64,000 bases of DNA. It comes from Chitinophaga fulva. Its GTDB lineage: Bacteria; Bacteroidota; Bacteroidia; Chitinophagales; Chitinophagaceae. Made by a program: the position numbers and the translations under genes. The notes beneath the pieces are model-generated. The model was not told where the DNA came from, ran no database searches, and worked only from the letters and a program-made list of their open reading frames with translations. This document shows positions 43,586-52,632 of the stretch, one piece after another (position 1 is the first letter of the stretch; every line of letters begins with the position of its first letter). The stretch spans positions 372,001-436,000 of the forward strand of contig NZ_JABBGC010000003.1 in the NCBI RefSeq assembly GCF_012927205.1, in the 5' to 3' direction.

Positions 43586-45985
43586 ATGACGCAAAAAGGC
43601 ATATGGCTGTTGCTCCTGTTATGCATTACTGTGACCCTGCAGGCCCGCCAGCAAGGAGGCTCCATCACCGGCCAGGTGGCCGACAGCATTTCCCGTAAAC
43701 CCGTGGAATACGCCACGGTAGTACTGATGCAGGCGGCCGACCGCAAAACGGTGGCCCATACGCTGACGGACAACAAGGGCGACTTCCGGTTTACCGGCGT
43801 AGCCTATGGCGTTTACCGGATCGGGATTACCATGCTGGGCTATGCCCCGCTCCTCCTGGACACCATCCGGGTAAATGCCGCCAATGCCGCCCACCGCCTC
43901 AGCCCCCGGTACCTCTCCACCACCACCCAGCAACTGGGCGGTGTCACTATCGCCGGCAAAAAGCCCCTGGTAGAGCTTCAGGATGAGAAACTTATTTACA
44001 ACGTGGAAAACGATATCGACAAAGACAACAGTTCCGCATCCGACATCATGCGTAAAATCCCCATGCTGACGGTAGATGCTGACGGCACCATCAAACTGAA
44101 AGGCCAGACCAACTATAAGGTGCTGCTGAACGGCCGCGCCACCTCCATGATCACCAAAGACCCTAAGGAAGCCCTGAAAGCCTATCCGGCCAGCATCATC
44201 AAAAAAATAGAAATCATCACCGAACCATCCGCCAAATACGATGCGGAAGGCATCGGCGGCATCATCAATATTATCACCCAACGCGGGGTGGTCGGCTTCA
44301 ATGGCAGCCTCTTTTCCAACTACAACACCATTGGCAGGTATAGCGGCGGCGGCTCCATCAGCGCCCGTAAGAAAAAAGTGGGCCTTACCGCCTATGCTGG
44401 CGGCAACATAGACCAAAGCCACAACAGCAATACCATCAGCAGGCAAAGCCTTATCCCCGGCGACAGTAGCCGGTTAGATCAGAGCACGGAATTCAAACGT
44501 AACAATAAAATGCTCTACGGCAGCCTGGAAATGACTTACGACATCGACACCGCCAACAGCCTCACTATTTTCGGCAACGGCAACCTCAGCAAAATGACCC
44601 AGCTGATGCCACAGATAAGCAATTGGTTCGATAGTACCGGCAAACCGATACAATCCGGCATCAACAACAGCGACTCCTACAGCCAGGGCCACGGCACCGG
44701 CGTAGGACTGGACTATCAGCATAAATTCCGGAAACCGGGACATGAGCTGTCAGCTGTATTTAACATGGTCAATAGCTACGGGGATGGCCACACCGACAAC
44801 AACCAACGGTATGTGCCCGGCACTGACAGCTTTTACCGGAACTACACCGTTTTTACCAATCGCACCATCACCACACAAGCAGACTACACCCTTCCCCTGC
44901 CCCATGAACAATTCCTGGAGACGGGCTTTAAAGGCACTTTTCAATATAATACCAACACCGCCACCCAGGAGATACGTAACAAAGAAGGAAATATGATCCC
45001 CAATCCCAGCCGCGAAAACATCTTTAATACCCGTGTAGACATCCTGGCCTTTTATATCACCTATCGTTTTAAAATAGGCACCAAACTGAGTGTGAAACCC
45101 GGTTTCAGGCTGGAACAAACGTACCAGATTGGGGATTTTGTGTCGACAAAGACCAAGATCAATAGCGACTATCTGAGTCCCATCCCTACCGTCAACGTCA
45201 CCTGGCAGCTGAAACCCATGACCAGCCTGTCATTCTCCTACAGCCGCCGTCTAGAACGACCCAATCTCTTTGCCATGAATCCTTATGTCAATGACAATGA
45301 TCCTTATAACATTTTCTATGGCAATCCAAACCTGAAACCGGCTTACGCCAATAGTTTCGGCGCCTATTTCAATAAGATCATGGAGAAAATAACCTTTAAC
45401 GCCGGACTGGACTATACCTTTATCAACAATTCCATCCAGAACATTGTGGAAGTAGACCGCGTAAAAGGAATCACTGCCACTACTTATGATAATATCGGTA
45501 AATCAAACAGCATAGGTGTCAGCACCAGCATGCGGTTTGCGTTGACAAAAAAGTGGAATGTCAGCATCAATGGACGCGGCAGCCACAGTAATTTCAGCAA
45601 CGGCAGCACCATCCGCAGCAGCGGTTTTTCCGGCAGTGTATACTTTAATACAGACTACAATTTTGGTCACAATTTCCGGACAGATGGTTACTGTTATTAT
45701 TATTCCGGCAGCCCCAGCGTACAGGGTACCAGCGGGTCCAACGTTGGTTATGGTTTCACCTTGCGCAAAGATTTTCTCGACCGGAAACTTTCCGCCAGTC
45801 TGGCTGCAGACCAGCCTTTCCGGAAACAACGACCGGCCATTTCAGAAACAAACGATCCTTCCTTCCGCCGGGTATATACCTCTTACTTCCCGGCCAATAC
45901 CTATACCATATCTATCAGCTGGCGCTTCGGCAAACTAACGACCAGCGCTACACGAAATAAGAGTGTGATAGAAACCGGGATGTAA
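43586..45985 (+). CDS. TonB-dependent receptor-like outer-membrane protein
   Basis: The 799-residue protein has a signal peptide (KGIWLLLLLCITVTLQA), an N-terminal carboxypeptidase regulatory-like domain (about 25-110, GGSITGQVADSISRKPVEYATV), a plug domain (about 115-230; KIPMLTVDADGTIKLKG, then AEGIGGIINIIT) and a C-terminal beta-barrel (about 240-785) of the OMP_b-brl_3 type. The barrel has the YSRRLERPNLFAMNPYV motif seen in this Bacteroidota group. There is no neighbouring SusD, so it is a stand-alone receptor; cargo could be metal, peptide or cofactor. It is separated from the FUSC gene by a new promoter. Confidence 0.9.
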   Translation: MTQKGIWLLLLLCITVTLQARQQGGSITGQVADSISRKPVEYATVVLMQAADRKTVAHTLTDNKGDFRFTGVAYGVYRIGITMLGYAPLLLDTIRVNAANAAHRLSPRYLSTTTQQLGGVTIAGKKPLVELQDEKLIYNVENDIDKDNSSASDIMRKIPMLTVDADGTIKLKGQTNYKVLLNGRATSMITKDPKEALKAYPASIIKKIEIITEPSAKYDAEGIGGIINIITQRGVVGFNGSLFSNYNTIGRYSGGGSISARKKKVGLTAYAGGNIDQSHNSNTISRQSLIPGDSSRLDQSTEFKRNNKMLYGSLEMTYDIDTANSLTIFGNGNLSKMTQLMPQISNWFDSTGKPIQSGINNSDSYSQGHGTGVGLDYQHKFRKPGHELSAVFNMVNSYGDGHTDNNQRYVPGTDSFYRNYTVFTNRTITTQADYTLPLPHEQFLETGFKGTFQYNTNTATQEIRNKEGNMIPNPSRENIFNTRVDILAFYITYRFKIGTKLSVKPGFRLEQTYQIGDFVSTKTKINSDYLSPIPTVNVTWQLKPMTSLSFSYSRRLERPNLFAMNPYVNDNDPYNIFYGNPNLKPAYANSFGAYFNKIMEKITFNAGLDYTFINNSIQNIVEVDRVKGITATTYDNIGKSNSIGVSTSMRFALTKKWNVSINGRGSHSNFSNGSTIRSSGFSGSVYFNTDYNFGHNFRTDGYCYYYSGSPSVQGTSGSNVGYGFTLRKDFLDRKLSASLAADQPFRKQRPAISETNDPSFRRVYTSYFPANTYTISISWRFGKLTTSATRNKSVIETGM

Positions 45986-45994
45986 TGATGAAGC

Positions 45995-46026
45995 TTTGCG
46001 CCTTTGCATGATTCCCTGTATCTTTG
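45995..46026 (+). promoter_or_regulatory. Promoter of the FUSC-type gene
   Basis: TTTG (45995-45998), a 20-bp spacer and TATCTTTG (46019-46026) fit the Bacteroidota -33/-7 consensus. The predicted TTG start is 23 bp downstream. Confidence 0.7.
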
Positions 46027-46048
46027 TGCTCCAAAAACCGATTAACGT

Positions 46049-48271
46049 TTGCGTATAGAACAGCGAATCAACGATATTAAGAGTTTCCTTTACAGTTATC
46101 ATTTTAGCAACGGCATGCGTACCACCATCAGTGTGGTGGTCCCCTCCCTGATTTTTGCCGCCATTGGCCAGCTGGGGCTCGGCATTGCCATGTCGATGGG
46201 CGCCTTATGTACCGCCCTGAGTGATGTGCCCGGCACCATTGTTCACAAACGCAATGGCCTTATCATCAGCACCGGCCTCATTTTCCTGACGGCCTTAGGC
46301 ACCGGGCTGCTGCTCCCCTATCCTGCGCTGATGGCCTGCTGGATAGTGGCATGTTGTTTTGTCTTCGCCATGATGCTTGTATATGGCAACCGCGGTGGCA
46401 ATATCGGCACCGGCTGTCTGCTCATCATGGTGTCCATCCTGGGCGAAACCAACCTGACACCCGGCATGGCACTGGTATATGCTGCCATGGTGCTGCTGGG
46501 CAGTATCTGGTATGCGCTGCTGGCCCTGATACTATGGCAGATACGCCCCTATCTCAACGTACAACAGGCACTGGGCGACTGCATACAACAAACCGCCCGT
46601 TATCTCGAGCTCCGCTCCAACTTTTATACACCCGGCGTAGATGTGGCCGCCAACTATAAAGCCGTACTAGCCCAACAGGTCATCGTCAACGAAAAACAGG
46701 AAAACGTACGGGAACTGTTATTAAAAAGACGTTCCGCTCAACAGGGTACCACCAGTATCAACAAAAGCATGGTGCTCATCTTCCTGGACATGGTAGACCT
46801 GCAGGAACAGATCATGGCCTCCCAAACGGATTACAACGCCCTGCAGCGTGATTTTAAACAAGACGATATCCTGCAAAAATTCCATGCGCTGATCACCGAA
46901 TTTGTGGAAGAACTGGAAAATATCGGTCTGGCTGTTGCAGCAGGACAACGTTCCCTGCCTAAGACCAATCTGAAATATGAGATGGAAAAGGTAAAAAAAG
47001 CGATTGCAGACATCACCCTGAAACTGCCTACCCTGGCAGAAAGGACCCGCACCATCCCACTGACCAATATCCTGCAAAACCTTCAGGATATGGCACAGCG
47101 TATTTACAACCTGCATCGCCTCACCCGGCTGGAGCGCCTGAAAGATGAGACCATCGATCCCAAACTGGAGCTGTCGAAATTTACCACCCGCCAGAAATAT
47201 GACCTGGAAACGTTTCGTGACAACCTCACTTTCAAATCCCATATTTTCCGGCATGCCATCCGCGTAAGCCTCGCCACCGTAACAGGTTACCTGCTCGGAC
47301 AGGCCCTACACCTCGACAGGGTATACTGGATACTGCTGACCATCGTAGTGATCCTCAAGCCGGGTTTCGGGCTCACACGGTCACGCAGCATACAACGCCT
47401 TATTGGTACGGTACTGGGCGCACTCTTCGCAGCAGGGCTGCTGTACATCACCCATAACGACACGGTGATCTTCGTCAGCATGCTGCTTTGTATCCTGGGC
47501 GCCTACAGCTTCATGAGCTTCCAGTATACGCTCAGCGTTTTCTTTGTAACGCCATTCATCATCTTCCTGCTGCACTTCCTGCATCCGTCAGATCTGTACA
47601 ACGCCACACAAAGAGTGCTCGACACTTTCATCGGCGGAGGCATCGCCTTCTTCGCCAATATGCTGCTGTGGCCTTCCTGGGAGCATAACACCCTGCCGGG
47701 ATATATGCAGAAAATGCTGCTCTCCAACCGGAGATACTTTGAACTGGTATTAAGAGTATATGCCAGCGAAACCAATACCGTGACAGATTTTAAACTGGCC
47801 CGCAAAGACACCTATGTAAGCACCGCCAATATGATGGCCGCTTTCCAACGCATGCTCTCTGAACCTAAAAGCAAACAGAAAAATGCGTCCCAGGTGTATC
47901 ACTTTGTGGTACTGAACCATACGCTTACCTCCCACATCGCTGCTCTGGCGGCCTACAGCATGCATCACGGCGTGCAGTTCCCCAGGCCGGAGTATAAGGA
48001 AATCACTACGTACCTGCTGCAATACATTGACCAGCTGTACCTCATGATAGATCCTGACACCCGCAGCCAGGCGCAACTGGAACCGCCCATCCATGCTTTT
48101 GACACGCTGGATGAGCACCTGCATAATCTGGTACATCTGCGCCAGCTCGAAATCAATGAAGGCAAAGGCGCCACCCCTATCCGCGACGAAATGCTGGAGA
48201 CCAAACAGGTACATGACCAGCTGCAGGCAATCCTGTCGCTGGCAAAGGACATGGGCAAAGCACTGGCTTAA
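46049..48271 (+). CDS. FUSC/YccS-like membrane protein
   Basis: The 740-residue protein has two blocks of membrane helices (about 25-180 and 400-545) separated by a helical cytosolic domain, and a helical C-terminal tail. This is the fusaric acid resistance/YccS/YhfK architecture. Members are proposed aromatic acid or toxic-metabolite exporters; direct evidence is thin. The start appears to be TTG at 46049, because a TAA sits two codons upstream and the next ATG (46115) would drop conserved N-terminal residues. It converges with bshC across a long hairpin. Confidence 0.85.
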   Translation: MRIEQRINDIKSFLYSYHFSNGMRTTISVVVPSLIFAAIGQLGLGIAMSMGALCTALSDVPGTIVHKRNGLIISTGLIFLTALGTGLLLPYPALMACWIVACCFVFAMMLVYGNRGGNIGTGCLLIMVSILGETNLTPGMALVYAAMVLLGSIWYALLALILWQIRPYLNVQQALGDCIQQTARYLELRSNFYTPGVDVAANYKAVLAQQVIVNEKQENVRELLLKRRSAQQGTTSINKSMVLIFLDMVDLQEQIMASQTDYNALQRDFKQDDILQKFHALITEFVEELENIGLAVAAGQRSLPKTNLKYEMEKVKKAIADITLKLPTLAERTRTIPLTNILQNLQDMAQRIYNLHRLTRLERLKDETIDPKLELSKFTTRQKYDLETFRDNLTFKSHIFRHAIRVSLATVTGYLLGQALHLDRVYWILLTIVVILKPGFGLTRSRSIQRLIGTVLGALFAAGLLYITHNDTVIFVSMLLCILGAYSFMSFQYTLSVFFVTPFIIFLLHFLHPSDLYNATQRVLDTFIGGGIAFFANMLLWPSWEHNTLPGYMQKMLLSNRRYFELVLRVYASETNTVTDFKLARKDTYVSTANMMAAFQRMLSEPKSKQKNASQVYHFVVLNHTLTSHIAALAAYSMHHGVQFPRPEYKEITTYLLQYIDQLYLMIDPDTRSQAQLEPPIHAFDTLDEHLHNLVHLRQLEINEGKGATPIRDEMLETKQVHDQLQAILSLAKDMGKALA

Positions 48272-48295
48272 TTTTGGGATTTTGGAATTTAGAGA

Positions 48296-48365
48296 TTTAG
48301 GAATTTAAAAGAGCGAAGACCTGAGCGATGTATTGCTCAGGTCTTCGCTCTTTTAAATTCCTAAA
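48296..48365. terminator. 31-bp perfect hairpin, bidirectional terminator
   Basis: Two 31-nt arms (48296-48326 and 48335-48365) pair perfectly around an 8-nt loop. The core GAGCGAAGACCTGAGC is GC-rich and the outer part is AAATT/AATTT-rich, giving T-rich tails on both strands. It lies between the convergent FUSC and bshC stops. Confidence 0.85.
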
Positions 48366-48380
48366 TTCGTAAATCGTAAA

Positions 48381-49961
48381 TTATCTAATGATCGTAAACT
48401 GGTCGGTGACCGGCGTCAATGCTGCCAGTACGCGGTCCAGAAATGCAGGTCCCTCCGCAGCATACCAGGGCATGAAGTTTTCCTTGCGCTCCTGCAGCGA
48501 TCCGCCGGGGAACAGCTTATTTTTCACCTGTTTGATCTGGTCTGTCTGCCACGCAAATTTTTTCTTCTCCGCCCGGAGGAATTTATGTTCCAGTTTACCG
48601 ATGGATTTCAATGCACGGCTTCTTTCCGCACCTGCGCTGGCCACCAATGTAACGTCGATGCTACGGGCCTTTTCTTCGAGGCTGTCATACAGCTTTTCAA
48701 TAGCTGCATATTCATCTTTCAGTACCAGTGCCGCATTCGTATGCTTTTTCACATAGGCGTTCACGATATCATCGGTGGTCGCAAACAGTTCTGCGGTAGT
48801 GATGCCCAGTTTGTCGAGCCGCTGGGCAGACAGCTCATCTGTCAGCAGCAGGGAATTGCGCAACAGCAGTACCGGATAGGGTACGCCGTAATGGGCAAAC
48901 AGCGCTTTCAGTTCCAGCCAGTAGGCGATTTCGCCGCCACCGCCAATGAAAGCGATGTTAGGCAGGACCGTTTCCTGGAACATGCCCCGCAAAATAACGT
49001 TGGGACTGAACCGCTCCGGATTGGATTCCAGCTCTTTTTCAAGGCCCGCAGCGTCAAATTTCAACGAGGTGTGTAATACTTTCCACTGGTCACCCTCCTG
49101 CACAATACGTTCACGCATGCCATCCTGCAGGTAAAACAGGTTGATCTCCCGCGGATTGGCCTGTACTTTATAATGCGCTCCCAGTTGTTCAAGGGTATTA
49201 TTGACGATATGATGTGATGCCTGATGAAACAGCTCATCTTTCATCACCGGGATATAAAGACGTTTCAACGCAGGATTATCGGGCACCAGTACTACCAGCC
49301 CATAACGGCCAAACAAGGCATGCACCAGGTAAAGGGTCGCTTCCTGGATATTGCGGTGCTCCAGGTAAGCTTTCTGTAACAGTGTTATCAATTCTCCGGC
49401 GTGCGGTGCATACCCGAGCGTATCTTTTATCTGCCCGATCAGTTGCGCCAGCCCATCCGGATGCATACGGCCTACGGCGCCCTGCTGGCCGGCAGCCCAG
49501 GTCAGGGTTTTACCTTCCAGGTAGATGCTGCCCAGTTCATCGAGATCAGCATCTTCACTACCCATATAATATACCGGTACAAAATGATGCTGCGGATACT
49601 GCTGTTGCAGTTCCTGACAGAGTTTGACGGCTTGCAGTATCTTATAAACAAAATACAGGTAACCGGTAAATATATTGGGCTGGTGAGCGGTAGTCACCGT
49701 AAATGTCTGTGGATTGGCGAGCCGGGAGATGTTGTCCTGAACGGCCTGCATCGGTTCCAGGCTTTCGTATTGCTGTTGCAATGCAGCTACCAGCGCAGCT
49801 CTCGGGGTATTAAACTGTTGCCTGGCTTCTATAGCGGCTGTAAAATCCGGACGAACGGAGGAATAGGTATAGAAAGGTCTGATCTGTGGCGCGTCTGCTA
49901 AAAAATCTGTTACCAGCTGATTAAAATAGCCTGTCTTCCCATAAGGAATATACTCGAGCAT
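48381..49961 (-). CDS. bshC: Bacillithiol biosynthesis cysteine-adding enzyme
   Basis: BshC is thought to join cysteine to glucosaminyl-malate in the last step of bacillithiol synthesis. The 526-residue protein (from the ATG at 49961) shows family segments TTAHQPNIFTGYLYFVYKILQ, YYMGSEDADLDELG and FIGGGGEIAYWLELKALFAHYGVPYPVLL, then a helical coiled-coil region and a C-terminal LFPGGSLQERKENFMPWY. An upstream in-frame TTG at 49988 is less likely. BshA and BshB are not identified nearby. A GT4 gene follows on the other strand, but its sequence does not mark it as BshA. Confidence 0.93.
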   Translation of the reverse strand: MLEYIPYGKTGYFNQLVTDFLADAPQIRPFYTYSSVRPDFTAAIEARQQFNTPRAALVAALQQQYESLEPMQAVQDNISRLANPQTFTVTTAHQPNIFTGYLYFVYKILQAVKLCQELQQQYPQHHFVPVYYMGSEDADLDELGSIYLEGKTLTWAAGQQGAVGRMHPDGLAQLIGQIKDTLGYAPHAGELITLLQKAYLEHRNIQEATLYLVHALFGRYGLVVLVPDNPALKRLYIPVMKDELFHQASHHIVNNTLEQLGAHYKVQANPREINLFYLQDGMRERIVQEGDQWKVLHTSLKFDAAGLEKELESNPERFSPNVILRGMFQETVLPNIAFIGGGGEIAYWLELKALFAHYGVPYPVLLLRNSLLLTDELSAQRLDKLGITTAELFATTDDIVNAYVKKHTNAALVLKDEYAAIEKLYDSLEEKARSIDVTLVASAGAERSRALKSIGKLEHKFLRAEKKKFAWQTDQIKQVKNKLFPGGSLQERKENFMPWYAAEGPAFLDRVLAALTPVTDQFTIIR

Positions 49962-50142
49962 ATTACGTGTCGAATTACAAATGATCAATAAAAGTAACCG
50001 ATATATATGAATACATCGAAACTTTTGAATGTACGAAGTTAGAGAAGAAAAAGTGATTTAAGGATTTTTACCAATGAAATTTGATGGGCGGATGATTATG
50101 GATTAGAATTTGCCGTAATGCCGGATTGGAAACCGGAACACT

Positions 50143-51144
50143 ATGAAGATCGCAATCCTTTCGCCTGTAGCCTGGCGGACCCCGCCCCGGCACTACGGCC
50201 CATGGGAACAAATGGCCTCTAATCTTGCGGAAGGCCTGATAGCCCGCGGTGCAGACGTGACCCTCTTCGCCACCGGCGATTCCCTCACGCAGGGTAAGCT
50301 GGCATGGATCTGTGAGCAAGGTTATGAAGAAGACTGGAATGCAGATGCCAAAGTCAATGAATGTATGCATATCAGCTACCTGATGGAACAGGCACATCAT
50401 TTTGACATCATTCACAATCACTTCGACTTTCTGCCACTAACCTATTCCCGCCTGATTGGCACCCCGATGGTCACTACCATTCACGGCTTTTCATCGGAAA
50501 AGATTATTCCGGTATACCAGCGCTACAACCAGGTGGCCCATTATGTGGCCATCAGCAACGCAGACCGGCATCCTTCCCTGCATTACAAAGCCACGATATA
50601 CAACGGTGTCAGGCCCGACGATTTTACCTTTACCCCGGTGCCGGACGATTACCTGCTGTACTTTGGCCGCATCCATCCCGACAAAGGCACGTATGAGGCC
50701 ATACAGATAGCCTTACAAACCAACCGGCAGTTGTTGATAGCCGGTATCATCCAGCAGAAGGATTATTTTGAAGAGAAGGTGAAACCTTATATAGACAATG
50801 AACAAATCCGGTACCTGGGTGCTGTAGGCGGACAAGCGCGCAACGAGCTGCTCGGTAAAGCTATCGCCCTGCTGCATCCGATACATTTTAACGAGCCTTT
50901 CGGGCTGAGCGTGGCGGAAGCCATGTTGTGCGGCACTCCCGTGATCGCGTTCAACAGAGGCTCCATGCCCGAGCTGATACAAGACGGACGCACCGGTTTT
51001 TTAGTTAATACGGTAGATGGCGCCATAGCCGCGGTGCAAGCATTGGGGAAGATAAACCGGCATACCTGTCACTTGCATGCGCACCAGCATTTCACTACCG
51101 ACAGGATGACGGAAGATTATCTGAAAGTATACCATTCGCTTTGA
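50143..51144 (+). CDS. Glycosyltransferase family 4
   Basis: The 333-residue enzyme has the GT-B fold. The N-terminal domain opens KIAILSPVAWRTPPRHYGPWE. The C-terminal donor site is marked by the EPFGLSVAEAMLCGTPVIAF stretch (E-x7-E near 251-259) and PELIQDGRTGFLV. Donor and acceptor are not known. It converges with a GH130 phosphorylase gene, with only 5 bp between the stops. The two could act on related mannosides, since GH130 and GT4 genes are linked in some loci (inference). No terminator separates them. Confidence 0.87.
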   Translation: MKIAILSPVAWRTPPRHYGPWEQMASNLAEGLIARGADVTLFATGDSLTQGKLAWICEQGYEEDWNADAKVNECMHISYLMEQAHHFDIIHNHFDFLPLTYSRLIGTPMVTTIHGFSSEKIIPVYQRYNQVAHYVAISNADRHPSLHYKATIYNGVRPDDFTFTPVPDDYLLYFGRIHPDKGTYEAIQIALQTNRQLLIAGIIQQKDYFEEKVKPYIDNEQIRYLGAVGGQARNELLGKAIALLHPIHFNEPFGLSVAEAMLCGTPVIAFNRGSMPELIQDGRTGFLVNTVDGAIAAVQALGKINRHTCHLHAHQHFTTDRMTEDYLKVYHSL

Positions 51145-51149
51145 TGAAG

Positions 51150-52619
51150 TTATACACCGTCTGCTTTGATCTGGGTAAGCAGTTTTTCAAGATTAACAGT
51201 GGCGAAGCCGGAAGCATAATCGGATAGGCCGTACGGGATAATCAGTTCCTCATTATGTATAATGGAACCGCAGGAATAGAGCACATTGGGCACATACCCT
51301 TCCCTTTCGTCCTTGTTGGGCATGAGCAGCGGTTCCCGCAGACGGCCGATTTCTGTACCAGGATCGTCAAGGTCCAGCAGACTGGCGCCTACGCAATAGG
51401 TACGCATGGGACCTACGCCATGGGTGATCACCAGCCATCCTTCCGGTGTTTCTATCGGAGAGCCGCAGTTGCCCACCTGTACGAACTCCCAGGGGTATTT
51501 GGGGGTATGGAGTATTTGCGGGTTTTCCCAGATATTGATTTTATCGGAATACATAATATACCCGTTGATACCATCAATACGGGATATCATCACATATTTC
51601 CCTTTGATCTTGCGGGGAAAGAGGGCCAGGTTTTTATTCTGGGCCCCCTCTCCATACAAGGGCATGATTTTGAAGTTATAGAAATCTACCGTAGACAATA
51701 ATTTGGGCTGAATGGCCACCCCGTCAAACGCGGTGTAGGTCGCATAATAGACGACACTGCCATCTTCCTCCTTGTATTTCACGAAGCGCGCATCTTCAAT
51801 CCCCCGGCTTTCCGCGTCGGAGTATGGGAAGATCACCCGGTCAGAAATATCAGTATCGAGCGAGAAATTCAGTTCATAGTATGAATCTGCCAGCCAGAGG
51901 AGCCTTTCCAGCGCTTTTTTTACGAGATGATCGATGTGATAGCGTTGCTGCATTTCGCGGATGACCTTTTTCAGGGCCATGTACTCAAATTCACTCTGCA
52001 GGCTGTTCATCACTTCCTGCATCACCGGGTCCGGCAGTTTGATGGAGACCGCATTCTGGAAGAAGGTCTCCTTTTTATACATGGCATTGCGGATCACTTC
52101 CGCTTCATCCACGTAGTTGCCGGCAGTTTGCAGTGCAATCTGGTTGTTACGGTCAATGACACCGCTGCGGAAAGCGATGGACGAGATATGCCCTTCTCCC
52201 ACAGCCCGAAAGCTGAGGATAACTCTTTTCTCGCCCTCTTCCAATCCGCTCTGGTCCACGTCTTCAATCATCGACGGATTAAAAAAAGCAGCAGATTCAA
52301 TAGAATATTCATTGGTAAAATACGAGCCTGTCAACAGTTTTCTTTTCAGCGACAGCCCATCATAGTTGACCTGCGCAGCCGCAAAGAGATGCCGGATCCT
52401 GTCTGCATGTTTCTCAAAAATGCGGGTGATGTTACGGTGACGCCGGGAGAACTCTCTCAGTATAGGCGTTATCGTTACTTCCACCTGATCATCGGTCATG
52501 GTAGCAACATGCTGGATAATGGATTTTGCCCTGGCTTCTCCATTGAAAAAAAACCTGGCTACCACCCTTTTTACATCAGGATAGATCTTAGTAGGTTTTC
52601 GTTCAATTGACAGTCGCAT
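51150..52619 (-). CDS. GH130-like glycoside phosphorylase
   Basis: The 489-residue protein has a five-bladed propeller of the GH130 family (about 165-480), with markers RGIEDARFVKY, VGNCGSPIETPEGW and VPNVLYSCGSI. GH130 enzymes phosphorolyse beta-mannosides, releasing mannose 1-phosphate; some members are hydrolases. A helical N-terminal extension of about 150 residues (KPTKIYPDVKRVVARFFF onward) is not part of the propeller. It is the last gene of a glgA-glgC-GH130 operon, 13 bp after glgC. Whether its product feeds the glycogen pathway is unknown. Confidence 0.85.
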   Translation of the reverse strand: MRLSIERKPTKIYPDVKRVVARFFFNGEARAKSIIQHVATMTDDQVEVTITPILREFSRRHRNITRIFEKHADRIRHLFAAAQVNYDGLSLKRKLLTGSYFTNEYSIESAAFFNPSMIEDVDQSGLEEGEKRVILSFRAVGEGHISSIAFRSGVIDRNNQIALQTAGNYVDEAEVIRNAMYKKETFFQNAVSIKLPDPVMQEVMNSLQSEFEYMALKKVIREMQQRYHIDHLVKKALERLLWLADSYYELNFSLDTDISDRVIFPYSDAESRGIEDARFVKYKEEDGSVVYYATYTAFDGVAIQPKLLSTVDFYNFKIMPLYGEGAQNKNLALFPRKIKGKYVMISRIDGINGYIMYSDKINIWENPQILHTPKYPWEFVQVGNCGSPIETPEGWLVITHGVGPMRTYCVGASLLDLDDPGTEIGRLREPLLMPNKDEREGYVPNVLYSCGSIIHNEELIIPYGLSDYASGFATVNLEKLLTQIKADGV

Positions 52620-52632
52620 GTGTATTGTTTTG

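Noticed and set aside
50143..51144. GT4 gene as BshA because it neighbours bshC
   Set aside because: The genes are divergent, the N-terminal sequence does not show the BshA start I would expect, and the GT4 fold is too general to assign.
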